NCBI GenBank assembly: GCA_900547255.1
Contig: URGC01000081.1
Coordinates: 1 to 11,532 of the forward strand
DNA length: 11,532 nt
Source: an uncultured Eubacterium sp.
Lineage (GTDB): Bacteria > Bacillota > Clostridia > Lachnospirales > Lachnospiraceae
Direction: 5' to 3'
Shown here: piece by piece, positions 1 to 6,991 of the stretch
Layout of the letters: the number at the start of each line of letters is the position of its first letter
Position numbering within the stretch: position 1 is the stretch's first letter
Notes under the pieces: generated by a model
What the model saw: the letters and a program-made list of their open reading frames with translations, nothing else
What the model was told of the DNA's origin: nothing
Databases searched by the model: none
Translations under genes and position numbers: made by a program

Positions 1-634
1 CCCGGATATCGTTGCTTTGCAGAGCATTCTCTATCACATCAAATGCTTTTTTCACACTTCTTCCACTTCTGGATGTAAGAATATACCTCTGATTGGCTGA
101 AACTGAATCAAACTTTGAATCCGTGTAGAAAATCCCGTAATTTATAACATCACTTATATGTCTGGCTAACTTACCTCTTACATAATACTCTCTTCCATTA
201 ATCTCCACCACATCACCAATATTATATGATGTATCTATCCCAACTGCTGCCGCCCTGTCTCCTGACATATAATTCCAGTCCCACGGCTGTGAATTTTGTA
301 AATCAACTGCATTCTCAGAACAATACACCACATGATAACCAGATTCTCCATCTGAGTCCACCTGAAAGATCACACATTTGTTCAATACATCCGTTCCAAC
401 CAGTTCATACAGATTGATAGAAGATTTTTCATCAGATTTAATTATAAATGTTATTGCATTCCCATTATACGGAGTATTATTGTAAGAACCTGCAAACTGC
501 AATTTATATATGTAATTGGCAGACAATGTGCTTCCAAGAAAAAGTATAACAATGATTACAAAAAAAAATATTTTTACCAAGTTATTCTTAATCAGAATCA
601 GGCACTTCTGCCACTGTTTAGCATCTGTTATCAT
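1..634 (-). CDS. FtsX/MacB-like ABC transporter permease, N-terminal part (cut by window edge)
   Basis: An open frame of 211 codons runs leftward off the window, so only the N-terminal part is seen. The start ATG (632-634) overlaps the TGA of the upstream ATPase gene in an ATGA arrangement, which argues for translational coupling. Residues about 20-40 form one hydrophobic segment just after a basic, cytoplasmic-looking start. A long hydrophilic stretch follows with motifs such as DRAAAVGIDTSYNIGDVVEINGR, here read as a beta-rich extracytoplasmic domain of the MacB periplasmic-core type. Proteins of this kind normally end in three further membrane helices, which would lie outside the window. 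It is probably the second permease of the exporter formed with the ATPase at 631-1290 and the permease at 1292-2602. The family is inferred from topology and neighbours; the substrate cannot be read from the sequence. Confidence 0.8.
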   Translation of the reverse strand, partial: MITDAKQWQKCLILIKNNLVKIFFFVIIVILFLGSTLSANYIYKLQFAGSYNNTPYNGNAITFIIKSDEKSSINLYELVGTDVLNKCVIFQVDSDGESGYHVVYCSENAVDLQNSQPWDWNYMSGDRAAAVGIDTSYNIGDVVEINGREYYVRGKLARHISDVINYGIFYTDSKFDSVSANQRYILTSRSGRSVKKAFDVIENALQSNDIR

Positions 635-1290
635 ACCATACAACCATCCTTCAATGTTATGCAGCGGTCACATCTGCTCACCATATTCATGTCATGTGTT
701 ACCATTATAACAATCTTGCCTTCTTCGGCGATTTCCCTCAACATGTCAATAATCTGCACAGCATTGTCTTTATCTAATGCTCCTGTCGGTTCATCTGCCA
801 GTATTATGTCCGGGTTGTATACCAAGGCTCTCGCTATCGCAACTCTCTGTTTCTGACCTCCCGATAACTGCTGTGGAAATGAATCAATCTTATCAATCAT
901 TCCCGTGCGCATAAGATATTCTCTTACCATTCCATTCTTCTGCTTCTTTTCAATCTTACGGATATCGAGCGGAAGACTCACATTCTGTCCAACTGTCCTG
1001 TCATTAAGAAGTGAAAAGTTCTGTAGGATAATTCCAACATGATTGCATCTGTACTGTTGAAGCTGTGCACTGTTGTTGTAATCTATCTTATCATTATTAT
1101 ATATTATCCCACCTTCTGCCGGCGCAAGAAGCCTTGCCAGAATATTGAGAAGCGTTGACTTGCCACAGCCGCTCGGACCTGTGACAGCAATAAATTCTCC
1201 ATTTTTTACATCAAATGTTACATTTCTTAATGCATAGGTTTCTCTGTTATATTCTTTATATACTTTACTCACATTATGTATTTCCAGCAT
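631..1290 (-). CDS. ABC transporter ATP-binding protein, MacB/LolD-like exporter class
   Basis: This 219-residue cytoplasmic ATPase powers an ABC exporter. All core motifs are present: Walker A GPSGCGKS at residues 38-45, Q-loop Gln90, signature LSGGQ at 142-146, Walker B IILADEP ending near 168, and H-loop His199 in VTHD. The length fits single-domain subunits of the MacB/LolD and peptide-export group. The start is supported by an AAGGAGGAG ribosome binding site inside the end of the upstream permease gene, whose stop lies only one base away. The stop overlaps the next permease start, so permease, ATPase and permease are almost certainly one translationally coupled operon. The run around the Q-loop (ILQNFSLLNDRTVGQNV) recalls ATPases of bacteriocin-type exporters, but that is an impression and not proof of substrate. 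Confidence 0.97.
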   Translation of the reverse strand: MLEIHNVSKVYKEYNRETYALRNVTFDVKNGEFIAVTGPSGCGKSTLLNILARLLAPAEGGIIYNNDKIDYNNSAQLQQYRCNHVGIILQNFSLLNDRTVGQNVSLPLDIRKIEKKQKNGMVREYLMRTGMIDKIDSFPQQLSGGQKQRVAIARALVYNPDIILADEPTGALDKDNAVQIIDMLREIAEEGKIVIMVTHDMNMVSRCDRCITLKDGCMV

Positions 1291-1291
1291 G

Positions 1292-2602
1292 TTATATCTC
1301 CTCCTTCATGTAATAGATGAGGTCTGTCTTGAAAAATGTAATTATACCTGAGATCATAGGTATAATCCCCAGCACTATAGTTACCATGAAAAGATACAGC
1401 AAAACATATGTAATATCTTTTCCTACTAATGAACTGGTAAGTATGACTATAAGACTGCCAAGTACATATGCTGATAATAAAAGAATCACAAACTCACATA
1501 GAATTATACTGTATATCTGTTTCTTATTGCTTCCATTCAGCATAAGCACCGCATAGTATCTTTTATTCTTATTAATCTTATCCTGATACAGAATAGCTAA
1601 TAGTATAGCAATAATTGATGTAACTATTACCGCTATCAGCATAATCAGGAATCTCACGTTAATTATTCCTAATCCAAATGTCTTTTTCTCTGTATCATCA
1701 TGCTCTACAACATAATATCCTGTCTTAAATCCAGCTTCCTTTGAGTATTCTGTTATAATATCCTGAATGTCCGATTTTGACAATTTTGTTGCTATTGTTC
1801 CAGAATTTCTGAGAGTATAGAAATCTTCTGCACCAAGCCTGTACACTTCCTGTTCATCATAATCATCATTTAAAAATATTGGCATTATTACATACCTGTC
1901 GAGATTGACATATTTACTATTACAGTACAGATTAGTGCCTTTTTCTAATATTCCTGCAATTCTTGCCTCACGTTCTGCAAAGATGAAATTGACGTACATA
2001 GTGTCACCTACACTATATTCATCTGCATACTCATCCCCTAATATCACAGATATAGGTTCGTCTTTTGTCAGAATAAAATCATCACTCGTAAACCCTGTGC
2101 CTTTGCTGATCTTGACATTAAAGTCATCTATAACATTGTCTCCTATCCAGAATCCTTTTAACTCTGTATAGGACTTAACCACACCGCTGTCTGACATGAT
2201 TTCTTTTTTACGTAAATTCAAATCCATATTGGATTCATAGCCATATATATTAGTGTCTTTTCCCTCATAATTCTCTACATACACTATCTGGTTATACATC
2301 ATATAATAGTCAAAATATTCGCTGTTCTGAAGCAGTCCATGAAATTTCTTCAGCTTTACAACACCATCTTCCCCGGATATTTCTTTCTGATTGTCACCTA
2401 CAAAATCATCCAGTATAGAGTAATACTGTTTTTCCTCATATATTTCCTGATATTCTTTAACTTCGTTGTCTGTCTTTATCAGTAAAACAATCGCCATCCC
2501 CATGCACAGTATTCCGACTATTGATACAAGAAGCAGAAGAATCGTCTGTTTTATGCTGCTTTTACAGGTGTGCAGCAGCTCTTTTAATATAAAATTATCC
2601 AT
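1292..2602 (-). CDS. FtsX/MacB-like ABC transporter permease
   Basis: This 436-residue membrane protein has the layout of FtsX-domain permeases. There is one helix at residues about 20-42, a roughly 270-residue extracytoplasmic domain rich in acidic and aromatic residues, then three hydrophobic segments in the last 125 residues, ending in a short tail (YYMKEEI). It is shorter than the eight- or ten-helix BceB-type peptide-sensing permeases, so it more likely works as half of a dimer, perhaps with the second permease downstream. A GGGGGAG ribosome binding site precedes the ATG. It opens the exporter operon and follows a 148-bp gap with a large palindrome. The C-terminal FtsX domain moves something at the outer face of the membrane in known members; the substrate here is unknown. 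Confidence 0.9.
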   Translation of the reverse strand: MDNFILKELLHTCKSSIKQTILLLLVSIVGILCMGMAIVLLIKTDNEVKEYQEIYEEKQYYSILDDFVGDNQKEISGEDGVVKLKKFHGLLQNSEYFDYYMMYNQIVYVENYEGKDTNIYGYESNMDLNLRKKEIMSDSGVVKSYTELKGFWIGDNVIDDFNVKISKGTGFTSDDFILTKDEPISVILGDEYADEYSVGDTMYVNFIFAEREARIAGILEKGTNLYCNSKYVNLDRYVIMPIFLNDDYDEQEVYRLGAEDFYTLRNSGTIATKLSKSDIQDIITEYSKEAGFKTGYYVVEHDDTEKKTFGLGIINVRFLIMLIAVIVTSIIAILLAILYQDKINKNKRYYAVLMLNGSNKKQIYSIILCEFVILLLSAYVLGSLIVILTSSLVGKDITYVLLYLFMVTIVLGIIPMISGIITFFKTDLIYYMKEEI

Positions 2603-2665
2603 ATTCTCCCCCGTGAATTAAAATACGAATCCCACATATATTTAGATATTATTTTTAACATATAA

Positions 2666-2721
2666 AAAGTTATACTCCAAATTATTATACCTCAAAGTAT
2701 AATAATTTTAAGTATAACTTT
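2666..2721. repeat. 56-bp imperfect palindrome between anti-sigma gene and ABC exporter operon
   Basis: Two 25-base arms (2666-2690 and 2697-2721) are reverse complements except for two central positions, separated by the six-base loop CTCAAA. The arms are almost pure A/T. Read leftward, the stem is followed by a short T run (CTTTTTATATG), so it could act as a weak terminator after the anti-sigma gene. It also contains a TATAAT hexamer oriented toward the exporter operon, so an operator or promoter role is possible. The sequence alone does not decide between these. Confidence 0.7.
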
Positions 2722-2750
2722 AACAAATATAATTATTTTTACCTGATTCT

Positions 2751-3509
2751 TCAATAACTCATCGTATCCACGATATATTTAATATCCTCAATAGACATTC
2801 TTCCTGTAACTGTATAGTATATTCCATCTGCCACAAATACAGCACATTTCTTGGACATCCAACCGCTTTCATCCCCCTTAACTGTGCTTTCAATTATATT
2901 AACCTTATATCCATTAGATGATACATAACTTTCTACATACTTGTAATACCCCAGATAATCTACATTCCATCCGATATCTAACTGCTCCTGATTTATTATT
3001 ATGTCCACTTTGAGCGACACTGGAGAATAATATGTCTTATCATCTTCATCAATATAGTTGTCTATATTAATCATTACAAAACACTCATTATCTGTTTTTA
3101 TTGTCCCTTTTGTCTTGTCTGTATCAGACAATTCATCTGCCATAGGGCTGTTAAGCAGATTAACCCCAAGAATTTCCTGTATTTTTCTGTAACCGTCTAT
3201 TTCCTCATAAGTATTACCTCTATCATCTACTGGCATATCCAGAGAATTTATTTCTACAATACGCATCTCATCAAGTTCTGGCAATGTTTTATTATTAACA
3301 TTTATTTTGCTATGGCTGTATATAAGATATTCTGCAAATACTGTTGTACAGCCGACAATAATTATAAAAAACCATATTGCAACGGCATTCATATATCTGT
3401 TTCTTAATGGAACTTTACTGACGGCATTTTTCTTTATCTTTCTCTTTAGCTCCTCACTCATATGAATTTCAGCAAGTTCCTGATTAATCTGATAACGCAT
3501 ATTCATCAT
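2751..3509 (-). CDS. probable membrane-anchored anti-sigma factor
   Basis: The 252-residue product has a short basic cytoplasmic N-terminus with the segment IHMSEELKRKIKK, one membrane helix at about residues 40-63, and a roughly 190-residue outside domain. The end of that domain (DGIYYTVTGRMSIEDIKYIVDTM) resembles the DUF4367-type sensor domain often found on clostridial sigma-factor partners. The gene overlaps the sigma gene by 26 bp and has its own AAGGAGG site six bases before the ATG, so the pair is cotranscribed and made in step. The family model is that the cytoplasmic end holds the sigma factor at the membrane until an outside signal releases it. The N-terminal part is too short and divergent to show a zinc-binding anti-sigma motif, so the role is inferred mainly from topology and position. 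Confidence 0.8.
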   Translation of the reverse strand: MMNMRYQINQELAEIHMSEELKRKIKKNAVSKVPLRNRYMNAVAIWFFIIIVGCTTVFAEYLIYSHSKINVNNKTLPELDEMRIVEINSLDMPVDDRGNTYEEIDGYRKIQEILGVNLLNSPMADELSDTDKTKGTIKTDNECFVMINIDNYIDEDDKTYYSPVSLKVDIIINQEQLDIGWNVDYLGYYKYVESYVSSNGYKVNIIESTVKGDESGWMSKKCAVFVADGIYYTVTGRMSIEDIKYIVDTMSY

Positions 3510-4002
3510 ATCCTGCCTCCTTCAATAATTCCTTTAATTTCTTTCTTGCCCTGTATAGTCTCTGATTTGCTGTGTTGACTGTTATATGAAGTATTTTTGC
3601 TATATCTTTAACTGGTATCTCCTGATAATAATAAAGAAGAATAATTTTTCTGTCCTCTCTGTCCAGTTTCATAACAGCTCCTGATATGCTGTTACTATCT
3701 ATTAGTTTTTCTATCGGACTGCTATAATCTTTTTCCTGATATTCAGCCACATCATCTTTTATTATCTTAAACCAATGTGTTCTCATTATATTTTTACAGC
3801 AATTAATTGCTATACGAACAAGCCATGTCTTTTCACTTGACTGATGCATGAAGCTCTCATATCCATTCATTGCTTTAATAAATGTCTCTTGTACCGCATC
3901 CTCTGCCAGCTGATAATCTTTAAGATACAGATAGCACATTCTCAATATATCATCGCCATATTTTTCCATTAAATATTCTATGTTTCCATCTGTTGTTGAC
4001 AT
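3484..4002 (-). CDS. ECF-type RNA polymerase sigma factor
   Basis: This is a 172-residue extracytoplasmic-function sigma factor. Region 2 lies at about residues 20-75 and contains the core-binding and -10 recognition signature YLYLKDYQLAEDAVQETF. Region 4 lies at about 107-160 and carries the -35-binding helix-turn-helix (VKDIAKILHITVNTANQRL). Region 3 is absent, as expected for the class. An upstream in-frame TTG would give 183 residues, but the ATG at 4000-4002 is preferred because a GGGGGAG site sits five bases before it. The next gene overlaps its end and is probably its anti-sigma factor. A promoter-like element at 4022-4052 is shared with the secreted-protein gene upstream, which suggests autoregulation. 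Confidence 0.95.
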   Translation of the reverse strand: MSTTDGNIEYLMEKYGDDILRMCYLYLKDYQLAEDAVQETFIKAMNGYESFMHQSSEKTWLVRIAINCCKNIMRTHWFKIIKDDVAEYQEKDYSSPIEKLIDSNSISGAVMKLDREDRKIILLYYYQEIPVKDIAKILHITVNTANQRLYRARKKLKELLKEAGYDEYALSD

Positions 4003-4021
4003 ATCACTCCCCCTCTCACTA

Positions 4022-4052
4022 ATTAGACACAACAACGAAATGTAATATTACA
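4022..4052 (-). promoter_or_regulatory. candidate ECF-sigma promoter of the sigma/anti-sigma operon
   Basis: Reading leftward the sequence is TGTAAT, 16 bases, then GTGTCTAAT, ending 19 bases before the sigma-factor ATG. The same two blocks with the same spacing occur at 4712-4742. A -10 box with a GTC core followed by TAAT is like known ECF promoters, though the -35 box is not the common AAC type. It sits directly behind the terminator of the secreted-protein gene, so it would restart transcription there. Confidence 0.6.
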
Positions 4053-4056
4053 ACAA

Positions 4057-4105
4057 AACTTAAAAATGTCTGCCCTGTTTATTACAAGACAGACATTTTT
4101 AAGTT
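4057..4105 (-). terminator. strong intrinsic terminator after the secreted-protein gene
   Basis: Perfect 16-base inverted arms (4057-4072 and 4090-4105) extend inward through G-U pairs and a further CUUGU/ACAGG stem to about 22 pairs, closing on a five-base loop AAUAA. The leftward 3' arm contains TTTTT and is followed by a T/G-rich stretch. The stem begins 12 bases after the stop codon at 4118. Confidence 0.85.
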
Positions 4106-4117
4106 ATTAATTACCTC

Positions 4118-4651
4118 TTATTTTGATACTATAGTTCCTTCTCCTACCAAATATAGATTATCTGGTAAATAATCATTATTGACTATTTGTACATAATATG
4201 AACCACCTGACTTAAGACCTGTTATTGTTCCAGACTGTACCTTCCCTAATGAGAATTGAAGATCTTTACATGTAAGAAAATTTAAAATTGAAACCATATA
4301 TAAATGTCCGTAATATCCACTAGCACTATTTCCATTCCTATCTTCTATTTGAGCAGTAGTACTAATATCTACAGATGAACCATTTATTACAAATTTTGAT
4401 GATTTAACAGAATATTTCACACTAAATGTAAATTTTTTATCTAATCCTCTGCCATTTTGCCAGCGTATATATTCTCCTGTAATTGGATTTTCATAGTCTT
4501 CACCAACATATACAATATCAGTATCATTAACTATAAGATATTCTCTCTCTTCCAATTCCAAAGTCTCACCCTCGCTAGCCATAACTACTGATGGCATCAT
4601 TAAAATTACCATCATGCTCATTACTAATGATAAAAGTTTTTTCATTTTCAT
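4118..4651 (-). CDS. small secreted protein of unknown function
   Basis: The 177-residue product has a clear signal peptide: basic MKMKK, a hydrophobic core at residues 6-22, and a likely cleavage after VMA (about residue 25). The mature part of about 150 residues is rich in beta-forming residues, with alternating hydrophobic stretches and a C-terminal run (GTITGLKSGGSYYVQIVNN) like the last strands of small beta-sandwich domains. It has no sortase motif and no lipobox cysteine at the cleavage site; the only cysteine is in the middle (LTCKD). I do not recognise the family. A candidate ECF promoter about 60 bases upstream matches that of the sigma gene, and the leader holds a hairpin covering the AAGGAG ribosome binding site. 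The gene is monocistronic, closed by its own terminator. It may be an output of the neighbouring sigma factor, but its activity is unknown. Confidence 0.85.
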   Translation of the reverse strand: MKMKKLLSLVMSMMVILMMPSVVMASEGETLELEEREYLIVNDTDIVYVGEDYENPITGEYIRWQNGRGLDKKFTFSVKYSVKSSKFVINGSSVDISTTAQIEDRNGNSASGYYGHLYMVSILNFLTCKDLQFSLGKVQSGTITGLKSGGSYYVQIVNNDYLPDNLYLVGEGTIVSK

Positions 4652-4661
4652 AATTTTTTCT

Positions 4662-4681
4662 CCTTGTATTTTATTACAAGG
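4662..4681 (-). promoter_or_regulatory. leader hairpin covering the ribosome binding site of the secreted-protein gene
   Basis: In the leftward transcript CCTTGTA and TACAAGG form a perfect seven-pair stem around the loop ATAAAA. The 3' arm contains the AAGG of the AAGGAG Shine-Dalgarno sequence, which ends eight bases before the ATG. The stem could reduce ribosome access until it melts or is opened by a factor. Confidence 0.5.
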
Positions 4682-4711
4682 TATTTTAATTTATAAAATC
4701 TCCTTATACTT

Positions 4712-4742
4712 ATTAGACACATACATTCAAGAAAAAATTACA
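4712..4742 (-). promoter_or_regulatory. candidate ECF-sigma promoter of the secreted-protein gene
   Basis: Leftward TGTAAT-N16-GTGTCTAAT, matching the element before the sigma gene in both blocks and in spacing, while the 16-base spacer and flanks differ. The implied transcript would start near 4705, giving a leader of about 50 bases that includes the hairpin at 4662-4681. The element lies in the gap after the response-regulator gene. Confidence 0.6.
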
Positions 4743-4775
4743 TTAAATTAAAAATTTTTTTAAATCAAAATCCCC

Positions 4776-5459
4776 CTACGAAAACTTATACCCCACGCCC
4801 CACACAGTCTTGATATACTGCGGATTCTTGATATCAGCCTCTATCTTGGAACGTATATTTCTTATGTGAACCATAATGACATTGTTAATGTCATAGGCTT
4901 CCTCCTCGCTCCACAGCGAGTTGTATATATGCTCTGTCGAGAACACATTGCCCTTGTTCTTCCACAGCAGCTCAAGTATTGCAAATTCCTTAGGCGTGAG
5001 CAATATCTCTTTAGATGCTAAGAATACCCTGTGTGTCTCAAGGTTCATCGTCAAATCCATATATTCAAGAACCGAGCTGCCTTTCTTATCATTAAAGTCA
5101 TTGTATCGCCTTAGCTGCGCCTTGACCCTTGCAATAAGTTCAACCGGGTTAAATGGCTTAGCAAGATAGTCATCCGCCCCGGCGCTAAGCCCGATTACTT
5201 TATCCATATCCTGGTCCTTTGCTGACAGCATAATTATCGGAATATGGCTTTTCTTTCTAATCTCCATGCACAGCGTGATTCCATCCATGTCCGCCATCAT
5301 GACATCAAGAATTGCAAGGTCAATATTCATATCTTCCATGCATTTCAACGCCTCCCTGCCATCTGCTGCCTTCTGTACCTGAAATCCCTCATTTTTAAGA
5401 TATATCCCAACAAGCTCTCTTATATCCTGCTCATCATCAACCACAAGAATTGTCGCCAT
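4776..5459 (-). CDS. OmpR/VanR-type response regulator
   Basis: This 227-residue DNA-binding response regulator has a receiver domain at about residues 1-115 with acidic pocket Asp8/Asp9, phospho-acceptor Asp52, Ser79 and Lys101, and a winged-helix domain at about 128-227 ending in the usual VWGVGYKFS. Overall pattern and length fit the VanR/PhoB branch. An AAGGAGG site precedes the ATG. It starts 24 bases after the histidine-kinase gene and is the last gene of the hydrolase, kinase, regulator operon; the kinase is its obvious partner. No clear GC-rich terminator follows, only an A/T-rich imperfect stem. Targets are not readable here; the operon's own promoter region at 8096-8200 is the first place to expect a binding site. 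Confidence 0.96.
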   Translation of the reverse strand: MATILVVDDEQDIRELVGIYLKNEGFQVQKAADGREALKCMEDMNIDLAILDVMMADMDGITLCMEIRKKSHIPIIMLSAKDQDMDKVIGLSAGADDYLAKPFNPVELIARVKAQLRRYNDFNDKKGSSVLEYMDLTMNLETHRVFLASKEILLTPKEFAILELLWKNKGNVFSTEHIYNSLWSEEEAYDINNVIMVHIRNIRSKIEADIKNPQYIKTVWGVGYKFS

Positions 5460-5483
5460 AAATCCTCCTTAAAGACTAATTAA

Positions 5484-6977
5484 TCATGCCTTTTTAAGCC
5501 TTACATACAGACAGAACTTATTATTGTCATATTCCGCCCAGACCTTGCCGCCACAGGCTTCAACTGTATCTTTAACTATAGAAAGCCCCAGTCCGTTTCC
5601 TGACACCCTGGAATTTCTTGCAGGATCGGCACGGTAAAATTTATCAAATATTCTCTCACAGTCTGCATTGGTCATACATTCTGTCTCATTGGCAAATGCA
5701 AGCATAACCGCATCCCCATTCTCTGTTGCAGTAATATTTATAACTGAATTATCTGTAGAATATTTAATTGCATTCATAAGGATATTGTCAAATGCATCTT
5801 TAAGTCTTTCAACATTGACCTTCGAAAACAGCGGCGTATCTGGAATATCCACATTAAACTTACGGTTCTCCCTGGCTGCCACTCCCTCAAATTCAGCTAT
5901 ATCCTGCTTGAGCATCATTGCAACATTACATTTATATATATTATCATCAATCTGAACCTTTTCATTCTTCGCAAGCATGAATATCTTGTGAATCATGCCG
6001 TTAATCTTCTCAACCTGATTAAATGCCTTTTTGATATACTCATCTCTGTCCGCATCTGTCTCATACTTACCGCTTATAACAACATCAAGATAGCCTGTAA
6101 TTATCGTCATTGGCGTCTTGATATCATGTGAAAGATTCGTTATAAGCTCCATATTTCTTCGGTCATTCTCACGCTCCTCGCGCATCATTCTGTCTAGATT
6201 ATGCTGCATGTCATCTATGCTTTCTGCGATAACAGTAATCTCGTCATCACCCTTCTTATCTATCTGTGTATTCAGATTGCCTTTAGAAATCTCATCAACA
6301 ACCCTTGAAAGATACCTTACATAATCAATCCTGCGCTTTGTAAGAAGCATTGCGCTTATAACAAATATCAATGCTCCTATTACTATACATACCACCTTTA
6401 ATTTCATGTCAGCATACAGATACTGCGGAGTAATCTCTGTCTCAAATATAATGTAATACAAAACTTTTGAAACGCTCTTTGTATACACAAATGAATATTT
6501 CGTTGTGCAGTCATCATAAGAATTAACTATAAGTGCATCAATGTCCACATATTCTTTGTTTTTCTTATAATCCACTGGTTCTTCGCCATCATCGAATGTT
6601 TTCCACAATATAAGTCCATTCCGGTTGGTAACTGTTATTGTCATATTGCTTACCGCCTCTGATGTAAATGGCATTATATTATTAGCAAGAAGGTATTTCA
6701 TTGCATCGCCAACTGTCTTTTCCTCTCCATTGGCAGTTATAGCATCCATAGCTGTATTAATGGAGCTATCCAGTTCCCTGACCATCTCCATTACCTGAAT
6801 ATCATATCTTTCCTTGTAATCTGAATAATCCTCTATGACATCAACAAGCACGCCATAATGGCTGCATACCATAAATGTTCCCAGAGACACAAAAACAGCG
6901 ATAGCAACAGATACTACCATCACTACCGCAAGTTCTTTGTATATTCCCATTGTTTTTTTCTTATGTGAATTGCTCAT
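5484..6977 (-). CDS. membrane sensor histidine kinase
   Basis: A 497-residue sensor kinase. Membrane helices lie at about residues 14-37 and 193-213, with an outside domain of about 155 residues between them containing NRNGLILWKTFDDGE, suggestive of a PAS/Cache-like fold. A HAMP linker follows (about 213-265), then the H-box NLSHDIKTP with phospho-acceptor His284, an N-box (DNILMNAIKYS, Asn398/Asn402), an F-box (FDKFYRAD, from about 444) and the G2 box GNGLGLSIV (460-468). The usual G1 box with its ATP-contacting Asp is replaced by FANETEC, a change seen in some VanS-like kinases. A GGAG site precedes the ATG. It lies 14 bases after the hydrolase gene and 24 bases before the regulator gene, consistent with one operon. 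The signal is unknown; a cell-envelope cue is plausible from the paired SGNH enzyme. Confidence 0.96.
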   Translation of the reverse strand: MSNSHKKKTMGIYKELAVVMVVSVAIAVFVSLGTFMVCSHYGVLVDVIEDYSDYKERYDIQVMEMVRELDSSINTAMDAITANGEEKTVGDAMKYLLANNIMPFTSEAVSNMTITVTNRNGLILWKTFDDGEEPVDYKKNKEYVDIDALIVNSYDDCTTKYSFVYTKSVSKVLYYIIFETEITPQYLYADMKLKVVCIVIGALIFVISAMLLTKRRIDYVRYLSRVVDEISKGNLNTQIDKKGDDEITVIAESIDDMQHNLDRMMREERENDRRNMELITNLSHDIKTPMTIITGYLDVVISGKYETDADRDEYIKKAFNQVEKINGMIHKIFMLAKNEKVQIDDNIYKCNVAMMLKQDIAEFEGVAARENRKFNVDIPDTPLFSKVNVERLKDAFDNILMNAIKYSTDNSVINITATENGDAVMLAFANETECMTNADCERIFDKFYRADPARNSRVSGNGLGLSIVKDTVEACGGKVWAEYDNNKFCLYVRLKKA

Positions 6978-6991
6978 ATATCTATCTCCAA

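Noticed and set aside
226..710. Rightward ORFs of about 63-64 codons
   Set aside because: They lie opposite the permease and ATPase genes, have no ribosome binding sites and have low-quality composition; they are antisense shadows.
4003..4035. TTG start giving a sigma factor 11 residues longer
   Set aside because: The ATG at 4000-4002 has a strong, well-spaced GGGGGAG site and a normal family N-terminus; the TTG would also lie inside the candidate promoter region.
4118..4651. Secreted protein as a lactococcin 972-type bacteriocin, suggested by the nearby ABC exporter
   Set aside because: It is too long, and I see none of the glycine/tryptophan pattern expected of that family; the exporter is a separate unit behind the sigma pair.
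4743..4775. Terminator after the response regulator
   Set aside because: Only an A/T stem of runs of A and T is present; it is too weak and low in complexity to call.
4776..6977. Vancomycin-resistance regulatory pair VanRS
   Set aside because: The proteins share general VanR/VanS architecture, but no ligase, dehydrogenase or dipeptidase resistance genes are present, so a van assignment is unsupported.
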